From assembly GCA_963796225.1 (NCBI GenBank), contig CAWCLK010000030.1:62001-126000 (forward strand): a stretch of 64,000 nt of DNA. The letters run 5' to 3'. The notes below the pieces were generated by a model. That model did not search any database, was not told where the DNA came from, and saw nothing but the letters and a program-made list of their open reading frames with translations. Positions 28,393-38,292 of the stretch are shown here, piece after piece (the stretch's first letter is position 1; each line of letters opens with the position of its first letter). The stretch comes from CAWCLK01 sp963796225. Lineage in GTDB: Bacteria > Actinomycetota > Nitriliruptoria > Nitriliruptorales > Nitriliruptoraceae. Position numbers and translations under genes: made by a program.

Positions 28393-28396
<4 letters not shown>
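27581..28396 (+). CDS. Inositol-monophosphatase-family phosphatase; one or two frameshifts
   Basis: A Mg-dependent phosphatase of the IMPase fold. Metal site I is GLLGEEDAA, site II VDPLDATVNYTYRLPHWCVSIA, and site III LQPWDWAAGRLLV. The normal DPLDGTxNF is here DPLDATVNY, a Gly-to-Ala change at a strongly conserved position. Near 28288 an extra C must be removed (HVSTTRILGGAVRDG) to reach the stop at 28396, which overlaps the next start. The N-terminus also seems displaced: the conserved SLLELAVEVALDAG lies in frame with no start codon upstream, whereas GTG 27581, overlapping the pfkA stop, fits if one base is missing near 27600. Confidence 0.8.
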
Positions 28397-29417
<1,021 letters not shown>

Positions 29418-29421
<4 letters not shown>

Positions 29422-29750
29422 GCGAGCGTCCGGACCCGGCCGACGCCACCTCCCTCGACGACGTCCGCGACGCGATCGACGCGATCGACGACGAGCTGGT
29501 CGCGCTGCTCGGGCGACGGGGCGCCTGGGTGCGCCGCGCCGCCGCCTTCAAGGCCGACGAGGACGCCGTCCGTGACCCCGGGCGCGTCGAGCAGGTCGTC
29601 CGCCGGGCCCGCGACCGTGCGGAGGCCTTCGGGGCGGACCCCGACGTCGTCGAGGACACCTACCGCGCGATGATCGCCGCGTTCGTGGACGCCGAGCTCG
29701 AGGCCCACGACGCCGGCACCGACCCCGTCGTCGATCCTGGGGGAGCATGA
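29418..29750 (+). CDS. Chorismate mutase, AroQ class
   Basis: A 110-residue all-helical protein. LDDVRDAIDAIDDELVALLGRRGAWVRRAAAFKADE carries the typical N-terminal helix with the active-site Arg/Lys, followed by RVEQVVRRARDRAEAFGADPDVVEDTYRAMIAAFVDAE. It would convert chorismate to prephenate. It overlaps threonine aldolase and the TauE exporter gene by four bases each, so it is part of a tightly coupled operon. An acidic tail follows the fold. Confidence 0.85.
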
Positions 29751-30466
29751 CCGCCGGCGTGCTGCTGCCGGTCGTGGTGGGCATGTTCCTCGGGGGCATC
29801 GCCAGCGGCGCCGTCGGGTTCGGGATCGTGCTGGTCAGCGCCCCGATCGTGGCCATCGGGGCGCCGCACCTGCTGCCCAGCGTGTTCGTCGCCCCGTCGT
29901 TGGCCGCGAACCTGCTCGTGGCCCATCGCGAGCGGGCCAGCCGCGACACGGCCCTGCTGCGGCGGCTGCTGGCCTGGCAGCTGCCCGGCGTCGGCGATCG
30001 GGCTCGCCGTGCTGGCCCAGGTGCGGGACGCCGACACACTGGCGCTTCTGGTCGCCGTGACCGTGCTGGTGCTCGTGCTGGTGGGCGTGTCGCCCTTCCG
30101 GCCGCGACGGTCCCGGACCACCGAGGCCGATCGCGGCGTCGATCGCCGGGCCTGGCCGGTGCGGTCGCCAACACCAACGGGCCGCCCCTGGCGGTGCTGA
30201 TGGCCGACGACGACCCGGCGCTGCTGCGCGCCACGCTGCCGGCCTACTTCGTGGTGGCCCAGCTCGTGCTGCTCACCGGCTGGACGGTGATCGGCCGCGC
30301 CCCGGGTGAGGCGCTCCTCGCCGGTCTGGTCGCGGTTCCCGCCGCACTCATGGGGGCGCTGGTCGGGCAGGGTGCAGCCCGCCGCTTCCTCACCCGGCGC
30401 ATGGTCCGGGTCACGGTCCTGGTCCTCGCGCTGGTCGCCGCGGGGCGCGCGGTCGGCCTCGCCTGA
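29747..30466 (+). CDS. TauE/SafE-family membrane exporter; three frameshifts
   Basis: A membrane protein of about 238 residues after correction, with multiple hydrophobic helices (LLPVVVGMFLGGIASGAVGFGIVLVSAP and similar). The family's repeat signature is seen as SGAVGFG early and NTNGPPLAVLM in the second half. Three extra bases must be removed, near 29993 (PGVAIGLAVLAQ), 30129 and 30149 (EAIAASIAGLAGAVANTNGPP), after which all blocks join. TauE/SafE members move sulfonates or other organic anions. The substrate here is unknown. Four-base overlap with the chorismate mutase gene. Confidence 0.8.
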   Translation: MTAGVLLPVVVGMFLGGIASGAVGFGIVLVSAPIVAIGAPHLLPSVFVAPSLAANLLVAHRERASRDTALLRRLLAWQLPGVGDRARRAGPGAGRRHTGASGRRDRAGARAGGRVALPAATVPDHRGRSRRRSPGLAGAVANTNGPPLAVLMADDDPALLRATLPAYFVVAQLVLLTGWTVIGRAPGEALLAGLVAVPAALMGALVGQGAARRFLTRRMVRVTVLVLALVAAGRAVGLA

Positions 30467-30589
30467 CCTCGCCCCGCGCCCGCACCTCGGGCGCCCCCGC
30501 CCCACACCTCGATCCCGAGGAGGAAAGTGAGCGCCAGACCCCCCGGTACACCTCCTCGGTCCCGAGGGGGCGCAAGGCTGGCACGTCCT

Positions 30590-30766
30590 GGCGCGGGCCA
30601 TCGCTCCTGCCCCGGAGGTGGCGGCCCGGGTGGGCGAGTTGGCGTGCGCTGCTCGGCCGCCGATGCACCGTCGATCCGATTGGCGGCCGACCTCGACGTC
30701 TCGCGCGCCGACGGCGTCAGGGCCGCTGATGGGCTGGCGGCACGGCTGGAGGCACGTCCGGCGTGA
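30590..30766 (+). pseudogene. Remnant of a threonine aldolase C-terminus
   Basis: The frame reads GVRCSAADAPSIRLAADLDVSRADGVRAADGLAARLEARPA-stop, closely parallel to the end of the intact aldolase at 28393-29421 (GVRCSAADGANIRLVTHLDVSRDDCLTAADVLADLL). Nothing upstream matches the rest of the enzyme. It is probably left from a duplication or replaced gene. The surrounding 30467-30842 interval has two short Cys-free hairpins (CCTCG with CGAGG, 30508-30560) and no other gene. Confidence 0.6.
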
Positions 30767-30842
30767 GCGCGGGCGCGGCGGGCGGGCCGAGCCGCCTGTC
30801 ACGGCCATTGCGCACTGCCCGGTGACGGCCCATGATGGCGCG

Positions 30843-31629
30843 ATGATCGGTCGTCGCGGCCTGGGCGTCATCCTCCGAGTCGTGATCTCGATGGCGCTCG
30901 GGGTGGCCGCGGGCGTCCTCGTCGGATGGAGCGCCCCGGCGGTCGGTGGCCTCGCGTCGTGGGGGGCGTCGACGACGTCCATGCCGTGGACGGCGCTCAC
31001 GCTGGCCGGCGCCGGTGCAGCGTTGCTCGTGCCTCCGCCGGCCCGCCGCAGGCTTGCGGTCGTCGTCGCCGTGATGGCCGTGGTCCCGCTCGTGGCCCCC
31101 ACGTGGGTCGCCGGGGTCCAGGGACAGCTCTGGTCCGGCGCCATGCGGGCGCCGGCCCCGGGGATCGACGTCGCCACGTTGTTGCTCGCGGCAGCCGCGT
31201 GGGCGACCAGCTCCCCGACGGCGCCGGACGGGTTGGCCACCGGACTGGGCGCCGGGGCTGGTGCGGTGGCGGGGCTGTCCCTGCTGGGGCGGGCCGTCGG
31301 CGCCGGGTGGCTGACCGACGCCGGGGCCGGTGCCGACGAGGCCGGCATGGCGTGGACCGGCGCCGCGATGATCCTGCTGCTGACGGCCGCCGTCTGGCTG
31401 CTCGACGCCCAGCAGGCCGACCTGGTCGTCGAGGGCGGTCGACGACACCGCATCGTCGGGGGCGTCGCCGCCCTGCTCGCCCCCGTCATCGTCGTGTGGG
31501 CGATCCCGGCGCCCGCAGCGCCGACGCGGTTCGACTACGCCACGACTGCCCTCATGGTCGTCGCCACGTCCCTCGTGGCCCAGCTCGCGCTGTGGCCCGG
31601 ATCTGACGACCCGTCAGGTCGTGCGCTAG
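30843..31629 (+). CDS. Multi-pass membrane protein of unknown function
   Basis: From ATG 30843 about 255 residues contain some seven hydrophobic helices (LGVILRVVISMALGVAAGVLVG, LALTLAGAGAALLV type stretches, AAVWLLDAQQ). I do not recognise the family. The frame as given has no stop and runs on into the acyl-CoA dehydrogenase gene. One extra base anywhere in the last third would shift it to the TAG at 31627-31629, just before the dehydrogenase start, so I set the end there. The CTGAC palindrome at 31603 falls in its last codons. Confidence 0.55.
31603..31617. promoter_or_regulatory. CTGAC-N5-GTCAG operator, copy 1
   Basis: CTGAC-GACCC-GTCAG, 24 bp upstream of the acyl-CoA dehydrogenase start at 31641. 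It is the first of six copies in this window, all upstream of lipid-catabolic genes. No KstR-type box is beside this copy. Confidence 0.7.
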
Positions 31630-31640
31630 GGTGCTTGCCG

Positions 31641-32855
31641 ATGGACCTCCGATACAGCGACGACGAGATCGCGTTCCGGGACGGGCTGCGGGCCTGGCTC
31701 GACGCGACCCTGCCGACCCTGCCGCCCGAGCCCGACCGTGACGACTGGGACGGCCGGCGCGCATGGGACACGCACTGGCAGCGGCTGCTGCACGACGCCG
31801 GGTACGCCGGGATCGACTGGCCGGTGGAGGCGGGGGGCAAGGGTGCCTCACCCACCGAGCACCTGATCTTCCTCGAGGAGACCGAGCGGGCCGGCGCCCC
31901 GTACGTGGGCGTGAACTTCGTGGGGTTGCTGCACGCCGGGCCCACCATCAACGCCTGCGGGACGCCCGAGCAGAAGCGGGCCCACCTGCCGCGGATCCTG
32001 CGGGGCGACGAGGTGTGGTGCCAGGGGTTCTCCGAACCGAACGCCGGGTCGGACCTCGCGTCGCTGCAGACCAAGGCGGTCCGCGACGGCGACGAGTACG
32101 TCGTGACCGGGCAGAAGATCTGGACCTCCCACGCCCAGGTCGCCGACTACTGCGAGCTGCTGGTCCGAACCGACAGCTCGGGGCGCAAGCACCACGGCAT
32201 CACGTGGCTGATCCTGCCGATGGACACGCCCGGCATCGAGGTCCGGCCGCTGACGACCATCGCCGGGTCCGACGAGTTCTCCGAGGTGTTCCTCGACGAC
32301 GTCCGGGTCCCGGTCGCCAACCGCGTCGGCGACGAGGACGACGGCTGGCGCGTCACGATGGTCACGCTGTCGTTCGAGCGCGGCACCGCCTTCGTGTCCG
32401 AGCTGATCCAGTCCCGCGTGCTGCTCGGCGACCTCGCGCGGCTGTGCCGGGACCTGCCGCACGGGGCCGGCAGTGCGTGGGAGGATGCGGGGGTGCGGCG
32501 GAAGCTGGGGCACCTGGCCGCCGAGTACGACGCGCTGTGGGCGATGACCAAGCGCAACGTGACCCAGGCGGCCCGCGACGGCATGCCGGGGATCGGCGGG
32601 TCGGTGTTCAAGCTCGCGTACGCCGAGTACCGCCACCGGCTCGGGGACCTCGCCATGGAGGTCCTGGGCGAGTCCGGCCTGTCGCTGGACGACCTCGGGG
32701 ACCTGCCGACGGGGCGCCACGTGCAGCAGTGGCTCTGGGCCATCTCCATCGGCATCGCCGCCGGCACCTCACAGATCCAGCGCAACATCGTCGGCGAACG
32801 CATCCTCGGGCTGCCGAAGGAACCGAAGCCCGCGCCGGCCGGGGGAGGTGCCTGA
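31641..32855 (+). CDS. Acyl-CoA dehydrogenase, pair 1 first subunit
   Basis: A 404-residue FAD-dependent dehydrogenase. The N-terminal helical domain is followed by GFSEPNAGSDLASLQTKAVRDGDEYVVTGQKIWTS (FAD/substrate beta domain) and the C-terminal GTSQIQRNIVGERILG. The sequence is of the FadE17/FadE29-like group used for bulky CoA thioesters. ATG 31641 is fixed by similarity. It overlaps the next gene by one base, which encodes a shorter partner. In mycobacterial steroid catabolism such two-gene pairs form alpha2beta2 enzymes with a single active site type, so I infer a heterotetramer here. Confidence 0.88.
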   Translation: MDLRYSDDEIAFRDGLRAWLDATLPTLPPEPDRDDWDGRRAWDTHWQRLLHDAGYAGIDWPVEAGGKGASPTEHLIFLEETERAGAPYVGVNFVGLLHAGPTINACGTPEQKRAHLPRILRGDEVWCQGFSEPNAGSDLASLQTKAVRDGDEYVVTGQKIWTSHAQVADYCELLVRTDSSGRKHHGITWLILPMDTPGIEVRPLTTIAGSDEFSEVFLDDVRVPVANRVGDEDDGWRVTMVTLSFERGTAFVSELIQSRVLLGDLARLCRDLPHGAGSAWEDAGVRRKLGHLAAEYDALWAMTKRNVTQAARDGMPGIGGSVFKLAYAEYRHRLGDLAMEVLGESGLSLDDLGDLPTGRHVQQWLWAISIGIAAGTSQIQRNIVGERILGLPKEPKPAPAGGGA

Positions 32856-33836
32856 TGGACTTCGACCTCGACGACGACGAACGGGCGCTGCAGCAGGGGG
32901 TGCGCGAGTGGGCCGCGGGGCGGGCCACGTCCGACCGCATCCGTGCCACCGGGGACACCGGTGGCGTCGACCGCGACCTGTTCGCCGAGCTGGCCGCCCA
33001 GGGCGTGCTCGGCCTGGCGGCCCCGGAGGAGGCCGGCGGGATGGGGCTGGGTGCCACCCACGCCACCGTCGTCTTCGAGGAGCTCGGCCGTGCCCTGGTC
33101 CCGGGTCCCGTCGTGGCCACGCACCTGGCCGCCGGGCTCGTGGACGGCGCCAGCGAGGGCACCACGATCGTCACGACCTGCGAGCGCGGGGACCGCGTGC
33201 TGGACCACCCGACCGGCGTCGACGGGGTGGTGGTGGTCGACGACGACGGTGTGCGGCTCGCGACCGGTCCCGGCGCTCAGGTCCGGACCGAGCGGCCCTT
33301 CGATCCGCTGACCGCGGTCGCGAGCGATGGACGGGGCGCCCGAGGGGGGCCGCCGCTGGGCGGACGCGGACCTGGCCCGGCGGTGGCGCCGACGCCGCCT
33401 CCTGCTCACCAGCGCCCAGCTGCTCGGTGCGGCGGTGGGCGCGACCGACCTCGCCGTCGCCTACGCGCAGCAGCGCGAGCAGTTCGGCCGTGTGATCGGG
33501 TCGTTCCAGTCGATCAAGCACCTGTGCAGCGACGCCCTGACCCGCGCCGAGGTCGCACGGTCCGCGGTGTACGCGGCGGCGTGCCACCTGGACGGCCGGG
33601 CCGAACGAGAGGCCACCGAGGCCGACGCCGACGTCGCGCTGGCCACGGCGGCGCTGCTGGCCTCCGAGGCGGCGGTGCGCAACGCCAAGACCTGCATCCA
33701 GGTCCACGGCGGCATGGGCTTCACCTGGGAGGTGGACGCCCACCTGTTCCTCAAGCGAGCGACGGTGTGGGCCGCACGGGTCGGCGGGACCGACGAGAAT
33801 GCGGATCGGGTGGCGCTGGCGCTGGGAGGCGCCTGA
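32855..33836 (+). CDS. Acyl-CoA dehydrogenase, pair 1 second subunit; one frameshift
   Basis: About 326 residues after removing an extra G at 33326. The first half (MDFDLDDDERALQQGVREW, LAAPEEAGGMGLG) and the C-terminal AYAQQREQFGRVIGSFQSIKHLCSD with QVHGGMGFTWEVDAHLFLKRA are conserved. The middle beta domain is shortened and the usual glycine-rich FAD loop is weak, as in the non-catalytic or partial subunits of steroid-type dehydrogenase pairs. ATG 32855 overlaps the stop of the first subunit (TGATG), supporting equal expression. Confidence 0.83.
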
Positions 33837-33855
33837 GGACGGCGGGAGCGCGGGC

Positions 33856-34984
33856 ATGGCGGAGGTCGAGCGGGTGAGCGAGCCGAACATCGACAGGACG
33901 GTGCGGTCGGAGACGGCCTCACGTGAGGCCTCGGACGCCGACGAGGTGCGCGAGCGCTTCGACGCGTGGTTGGGGGACCGCGGGACGGTCGTGGGGTGGG
34001 AGGCGCCGGAGAGCACCGGGTACTCGTCGCTGACCTACCTCGCCGACGTCGAGCAGGACGGGCAGGTCAGCCGGCAGGTGCTGCGCGCCGTGCCGTCCGG
34101 GCCCGACGGTGTTCCGCGACTACGACCTGGACCTGCAGGTGGCCTGCCTGCGGCAGCTCGCCGACATCGTCCCGACGCCGCCGGTGCTGGCCCACGAACC
34201 GGACCCCGCCCCGCTGGGGCAGCCCTTCTACGTCATGGGCTTCGTCCCGGGGCGGATCCCCGACGACAACCCGCCGTACGCGCTGGCCGGGTGGCTCAAG
34301 GACAGCGACCCGGCCCTGCAGGAGGCCCACTACCGCAACGGGCTGGACGTGCTGACCGCGCTGCACCGGCACCGCCCCGCCGACGTGGGGCTGGCCGAGC
34401 ACCTGGTCCGCCCCGAGCTCGGTGCGACGGGCATGGACCAGCAGCTGGCCACCTGGCGCGAGCTGCTCGCCTGGGGGCGGGAGGGCACCGAGCAGCCGAC
34501 CATCGACGCGGCCTGGGAGTGGCTGGACGCCCACCGCCCCGCCGACCCGGGGCGGGACGTCGTGCTGTGGGGCGACGCGCGCATCTCCAACCTCGTCTTC
34601 GCCGACGACGGCACGGTCCGTGCGGTGCTGGACTGGGAGATGGCCTGCTCGGGACCGGGCGAGGTCGACCTGGCCTGGTTCCTGTGGATGGACCGGCAGT
34701 TCACCGATGTCTTCGGCGCCCCGCGGCTCGACGGCTTCCCCGGCGAGGACGCGCTGGTCGCCCACTGGGAGGACGCGGTCGGCCACGAGGCCCGCGACCT
34801 CGACTGGTACCTGGTGTTCGCCGGTGTCCGGTTCGCCACCGTCCTCTCTCGCGTGGCGATCCGGTCCAAGGCGGACGGGCTCGTGCCCGCGGACAGCGAC
34901 GTCGAGCGCAACCACCTCGGCACGCGGCTGCTCGCGCAGGTGCTCGAGCTGCCCGAACCCGGCCCCATCGGGCTGATGGGCTGA
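33856..34984 (+). CDS. Aminoglycoside-phosphotransferase-like protein (ACAD10/11 N-terminal type); one frameshift
   Basis: A kinase-fold protein of about 375 residues. VLRAVPSGP (an extra G at 34105 interrupts here) leads to TVFRDYDLDLQVACLRQL, PFYVMGFVPGRIPD, the catalytic loop VVLWGDARISNLVF (Asp within WGDARISN) and LDWEMACSGPGEVDLAWFLW (metal-binding Asp). These are the marks of the APH family linked to acyl-CoA dehydrogenases, which in ACAD10/11 and FadE36-type systems phosphorylate hydroxyacyl-CoAs. Its place directly after a dehydrogenase pair fits that role. The substrate is not known. Confidence 0.8.
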
Positions 34985-35007
34985 CCCGGCCCCACAAAGG
35001 ACCCGCC

Positions 35008-36120
35008 GTGCTGCATCCCCACGACGAGCTGCCCTTCCACCAGGCCGCCGCGCCCGTCCTGCAACCGGCCACCGGCGACCCGAACGCCTACGACCGGTAC
35101 TTCTTCCACGGCTGGGACGCCGACAGCGGCATGGTCCTCGTCGCCGCGCTCGGGCTGTACCCGAACCGGCAGATCGTGGACGCGGCCTTCTGCGTCGCCG
35201 CGGACGGGCACCAGCGGTCGGTGTTCGCGTCGGGCCGGATGACCCGCGAACGCGACACGCGGATCGGCCCCATCGCCGTCGAGGTCACCGACCCGATGCG
35301 CGAGCTGCGGGTCACGGTCGACGCCCCCGACCAGGGGCTGGAGGCGGACCTCACGTTCCACGCCCGCTCCGCGGCGATCCTGGAACCGCGCCAGACGATG
35401 ATGGACCGGTCCCGGCTCATCATGGACACGTGCCGCTACGCCCAGTTCGGCCGCTGGTCGGGGTCCCTGCGCACCGGCGACCAGCAGGTGGACGTGCGCC
35501 CCGAGCAGGTGGGCGGGACCCGCGACCGGTCGTGGGGTGTGCGCCCGCTGACTGGTGGCACGCCCGCGGCTCCGGCCACCTCGCTGCCGGGCATCTACTG
35601 GATCTGGAGCCCGCTGCAGTTCGACGACGGCTGCCTGCACCTGGCGACCTCCGAGGACAACCGCGGGGCGCGCACGCTGGAGGCCGCCGTGGCAGCCGAC
35701 GACCTCGACGGGCAGGACCCGTGGGACGCCGAGGACACCCTGCACCACGCGAAGCGCGTCGACCACGAGCTGACGTGGGAGCCCGGCCGCCGGCGCGCCG
35801 CACGGCTCGGGTTCACGGTCGAGCACCTCGACGACCGCGGCACCGAGACGCTCGAGCTCACCCCCGTGGGACGGATCCACATGCGGGGCGCGGGCTACAC
35901 CCACCTCGAACGCGGCCACGGGGCCTGGCACGGCGAGCTCGACGTCGCCGGCGAGGAGCTGGTCCACGCCGACGTGGACCCGTGGGACCTGACCGGCCTG
36001 CACGTCCAGCACGTCGTCCGCGTGACCGGCGACCGCGAGGGCGCCGGCATGCTCGAGCAGCTGCACCTCGGGGCCCACGCCCCGACCGGCCTGACCGGGT
36101 TCATCGACCCACCGGCCTGA
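35008..36120 (+). CDS. Conserved protein of acyl-CoA clusters (DUF7064-like)
   Basis: A 370-residue soluble beta-rich protein beginning HPHDELPFHQAAAPVLQPATGDPNAYDRYFFHGWDAD. Motifs such as LEPRQTMMDRSRLIMDTCRYAQFGRWSG, RDRSWGVRP and PGIYWIWSPLQFDDGCLH recur in a family annotated only as conserved or as DUF7064/tyrosine-kinase-like, often beside acyl-CoA dehydrogenase and APH-like genes in actinobacteria. The WGVRP and FDD patterns resemble lipocalin-like or CrtC-like hydratase folds, but I cannot assign a reaction. GTG 35008 is preceded by AAAGGA. It follows the APH-like gene by 23 bp. Confidence 0.7.
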   Translation: MLHPHDELPFHQAAAPVLQPATGDPNAYDRYFFHGWDADSGMVLVAALGLYPNRQIVDAAFCVAADGHQRSVFASGRMTRERDTRIGPIAVEVTDPMRELRVTVDAPDQGLEADLTFHARSAAILEPRQTMMDRSRLIMDTCRYAQFGRWSGSLRTGDQQVDVRPEQVGGTRDRSWGVRPLTGGTPAAPATSLPGIYWIWSPLQFDDGCLHLATSEDNRGARTLEAAVAADDLDGQDPWDAEDTLHHAKRVDHELTWEPGRRRAARLGFTVEHLDDRGTETLELTPVGRIHMRGAGYTHLERGHGAWHGELDVAGEELVHADVDPWDLTGLHVQHVVRVTGDREGAGMLEQLHLGAHAPTGLTGFIDPPA

Positions 36121-36188
36121 CCGGCGGTGCGGGCGTGGGACGGGCCAGTCGGTAGCGTCGGGCGCCCGCATCCTGACGAGGTCCCCGC

Positions 36189-36821
36189 ATGTCCCTCCGC
36201 CCCGTGCTCGGCGCGTTGCTGGCCGCCGTGCTCGTCGTGGGGTGCACCGGGGGCGACGGCGACCAGGACCCCACGGCCGCCCCGACCAGCACCGCCCCGT
36301 CCTCGACGACCGCCAGCGAGACGACCGACTCGCCCACCCCGTCACCGAGCCCCACCGACGACGACGCCACGGTCGCGTTCGGCACGGGGACCGTGACGCT
36401 CGACGGGGCCGAGCTCCCGGTCAGCGGCGACTGCGACGTGTCCCGCGAGTTCGGCGAGGAGCCCGTCGAGGGGCTCGACGACGACGTCGACGTCCTGCTG
36501 GCGGTCGACAACGTCACGGGTGACGGCGTGGCCAACGGGCCGTTCGCCCTGCGCGTCCGACTGCTCGGGTCCGGGGCGGTCGCGGGGCGCACCATCACCT
36601 CCGAGGGCGCGGACGCCGGTGACGGCACGACCGCCGACGTGACCTACGAGGGCACGGTCGAGGTGGCCGAGCTGCGCGACCGGCGCGAGCTCGAGTTCCT
36701 CGACGTCGCCGTGCTGCACCTGGAGGCCAGCCAGGACCGGGTCAGCGGGGACGCGGGCAGCCCGTCCCGCGACCTGGTCGTGGACGTGACGTGCCCGATC
36801 AGCCGCCCGACGCGACCCTGA
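36189..36821 (+). CDS. Secreted lipoprotein of unknown function
   Basis: A 210-residue protein with a lipoprotein signal peptide (LGALLAAVLVVGC, C19), a Thr/Ser/Pro-rich linker (residues about 25-60) and a beta-rich domain with two cysteines (SGDCDVSREFG and VDVTCPISR) that may form a disulfide. No family is recognised. Its 3' end overlaps the 3' end of the convergent SDR gene by 23 bp. Confidence 0.65.
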   Translation: MSLRPVLGALLAAVLVVGCTGGDGDQDPTAAPTSTAPSSTTASETTDSPTPSPSPTDDDATVAFGTGTVTLDGAELPVSGDCDVSREFGEEPVEGLDDDVDVLLAVDNVTGDGVANGPFALRVRLLGSGAVAGRTITSEGADAGDGTTADVTYEGTVEVAELRDRRELEFLDVAVLHLEASQDRVSGDAGSPSRDLVVDVTCPISRPTRP

Positions 36822-37770
36822 CCAGCGCGTCCGGGGCGACGCCCACGAGGGCGGCGCTGCGGTCCCACAGCCCCCGTGCGAGGGCGTCGTCGCGGGCCGC
36901 CGCGGACGGCGTGACGACCCGCCGCCGGGACAGGTAGACGCCCGTCACGCCCTCCATCGCCGGGGACGCCGCCGCATGGACGGACGTGGAGGCGCCCCGT
37001 TCGGCGTCGACGAACAGCGGCGCGGCGATCTGCACCCCGAGTCGCAGCAGTGGGTGACCCGAGCGGCCGAACCCGGACCGGACGGTGCCCGGGTGCAGGC
37101 TCGTGGACGTGACGCCCGCCGGTGCGAGCTGTCGGGCGAGCTCGCGCGCGAACAGGACGTTCGCCAGCTTGGAGGTCCCGTAGGCGAGCATCGACTGGTA
37201 CGGGCGGCGTTCGAACATCAGGTCGTCGAGGTCCAGCTCGCCCTGCCGGTGCGCCAGGGACGCCACGGTGACCACCCGCGCCGCGGGGGCTGCCACCAGC
37301 GCCGGGGCGAGCAGGTGCGTCAGCAGGAACGGCCCGAGGTGGTTCACGCCGATGGTCATCTCGAACCCGTCGGCGGTCTCCCGGCGGGTCCCGATCACCG
37401 CGCCGGCGTTGTTGACCAGCACGTCGAGGCGGGGCGCCCGCGCGAGGACGTCGGCCGCGGCGGCCCGCACCGAGGCCAGCGACGCGAGGTCGAGGTCCAC
37501 CACCTCGACCTCGTCGCTGCTGCCGCGTTCGCGGATCTGGTCGACGGCTGCGTCGCCCCGCGCCCGGTCCCGTGCCGTGGCCAGCACCCGCGCGCCGCCG
37601 CGGGCCAGCGCCACGCAGGTCTCGAGCCCGATGCCGGAGGTCGCCCCGGTCACCAGCACCGTCCGCCCGCGCATGTCGTGGGTCGCGGGGCGGGGCTGGG
37701 CGGCTCGCGTGGCCAGGCCACCGGCAGCCAGTCCCGCCGTGGTGGCCAGCAGGGCGGTCCGAGCGCGCAC
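36799..37770 (-). CDS. Short-chain dehydrogenase, retinol-dehydrogenase-like
   Basis: A 323-residue SDR with an N-terminal hydrophobic stretch (LLATTAGLAAGGLATRAA) that may anchor it. Cofactor motif TGATSGIGLE, NNAGAVIG, and active site YGTSKLANVLFARE (Tyr-x3-Lys) are intact; the Asp in VVDLDLASL points to NADP(H)/NAD(H) classical SDRs of the WW-oxidoreductase/retinol dehydrogenase type. GTG 37770 has GGAGGA upstream. It is transcribed leftwards against the neighbouring lipoprotein genes and lacks the CTGAC operator. Confidence 0.83.
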   Translation of the reverse strand: MRARTALLATTAGLAAGGLATRAAQPRPATHDMRGRTVLVTGATSGIGLETCVALARGGARVLATARDRARGDAAVDQIRERGSSDEVEVVDLDLASLASVRAAAADVLARAPRLDVLVNNAGAVIGTRRETADGFEMTIGVNHLGPFLLTHLLAPALVAAPAARVVTVASLAHRQGELDLDDLMFERRPYQSMLAYGTSKLANVLFARELARQLAPAGVTSTSLHPGTVRSGFGRSGHPLLRLGVQIAAPLFVDAERGASTSVHAAASPAMEGVTGVYLSRRRVVTPSAAARDDALARGLWDRSAALVGVAPDALVRVASGG

Positions 37771-37914
37771 GAATCCTCCTCGGCCGGTCACGGTCACCCG
37801 GGAGCCGCAGGCTAGTTGTGGCCGCGGTGGCCGTCGTGCCGTGGACGAACGGCCGGGAGGAAGCGGCGGCCGCCACGCCGAAGTCCCTCCCGACGACACC
37901 CGAGGACGTCTCCC

Positions 37915-38283
37915 ATGCGCACCGCACCCATCGCCCTCCTGCTCGGCGCCGCCCTGCTGACCGGGGCCTGCTCCGAGGTCGAGCAGGCCGTCGGCGAGGC
38001 CGCCGACCAGGCCACCCAGGTGGTCGAGACCGCCCGCTACTGCGCCCAGGCGGTGCAGGTGGCGCAGGCGATCGACGACCGGGACGTGGACGCGGCCGTG
38101 TCCGCCGGTCGCGAGCTCGTCGAGGTCGCCCCGCCCGAGCTCGTCGAGGATGCCCGGATCGTGCTCGAGGCTGCCGAGCGCGCCCAGGGCGGGGACCTGT
38201 CCGCCCTGCAGGACGAGCAGGTCCAGGCCGCGGCGGACCGCCTGCGGACCGCCACCGAACAGACCTGCGACCCGACCTCCTGA
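37915..38283 (+). CDS. Small helical lipoprotein
   Basis: A 122-residue protein: signal peptide with lipobox LLTGAC (C19), followed by about 100 residues of amphipathic helix (EVEQAVGEAADQATQVVETARYCAQAVQVAQAIDDRDVD). Two further cysteines (YCAQ, TCDP) could pair. No known family. It is convergent with the acyl-CoA synthetase gene, ten bases away. Confidence 0.65.
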   Translation: MRTAPIALLLGAALLTGACSEVEQAVGEAADQATQVVETARYCAQAVQVAQAIDDRDVDAAVSAGRELVEVAPPELVEDARIVLEAAERAQGGDLSALQDEQVQAAADRLRTATEQTCDPTS

Positions 38284-38292
38284 CCCGGCGCG

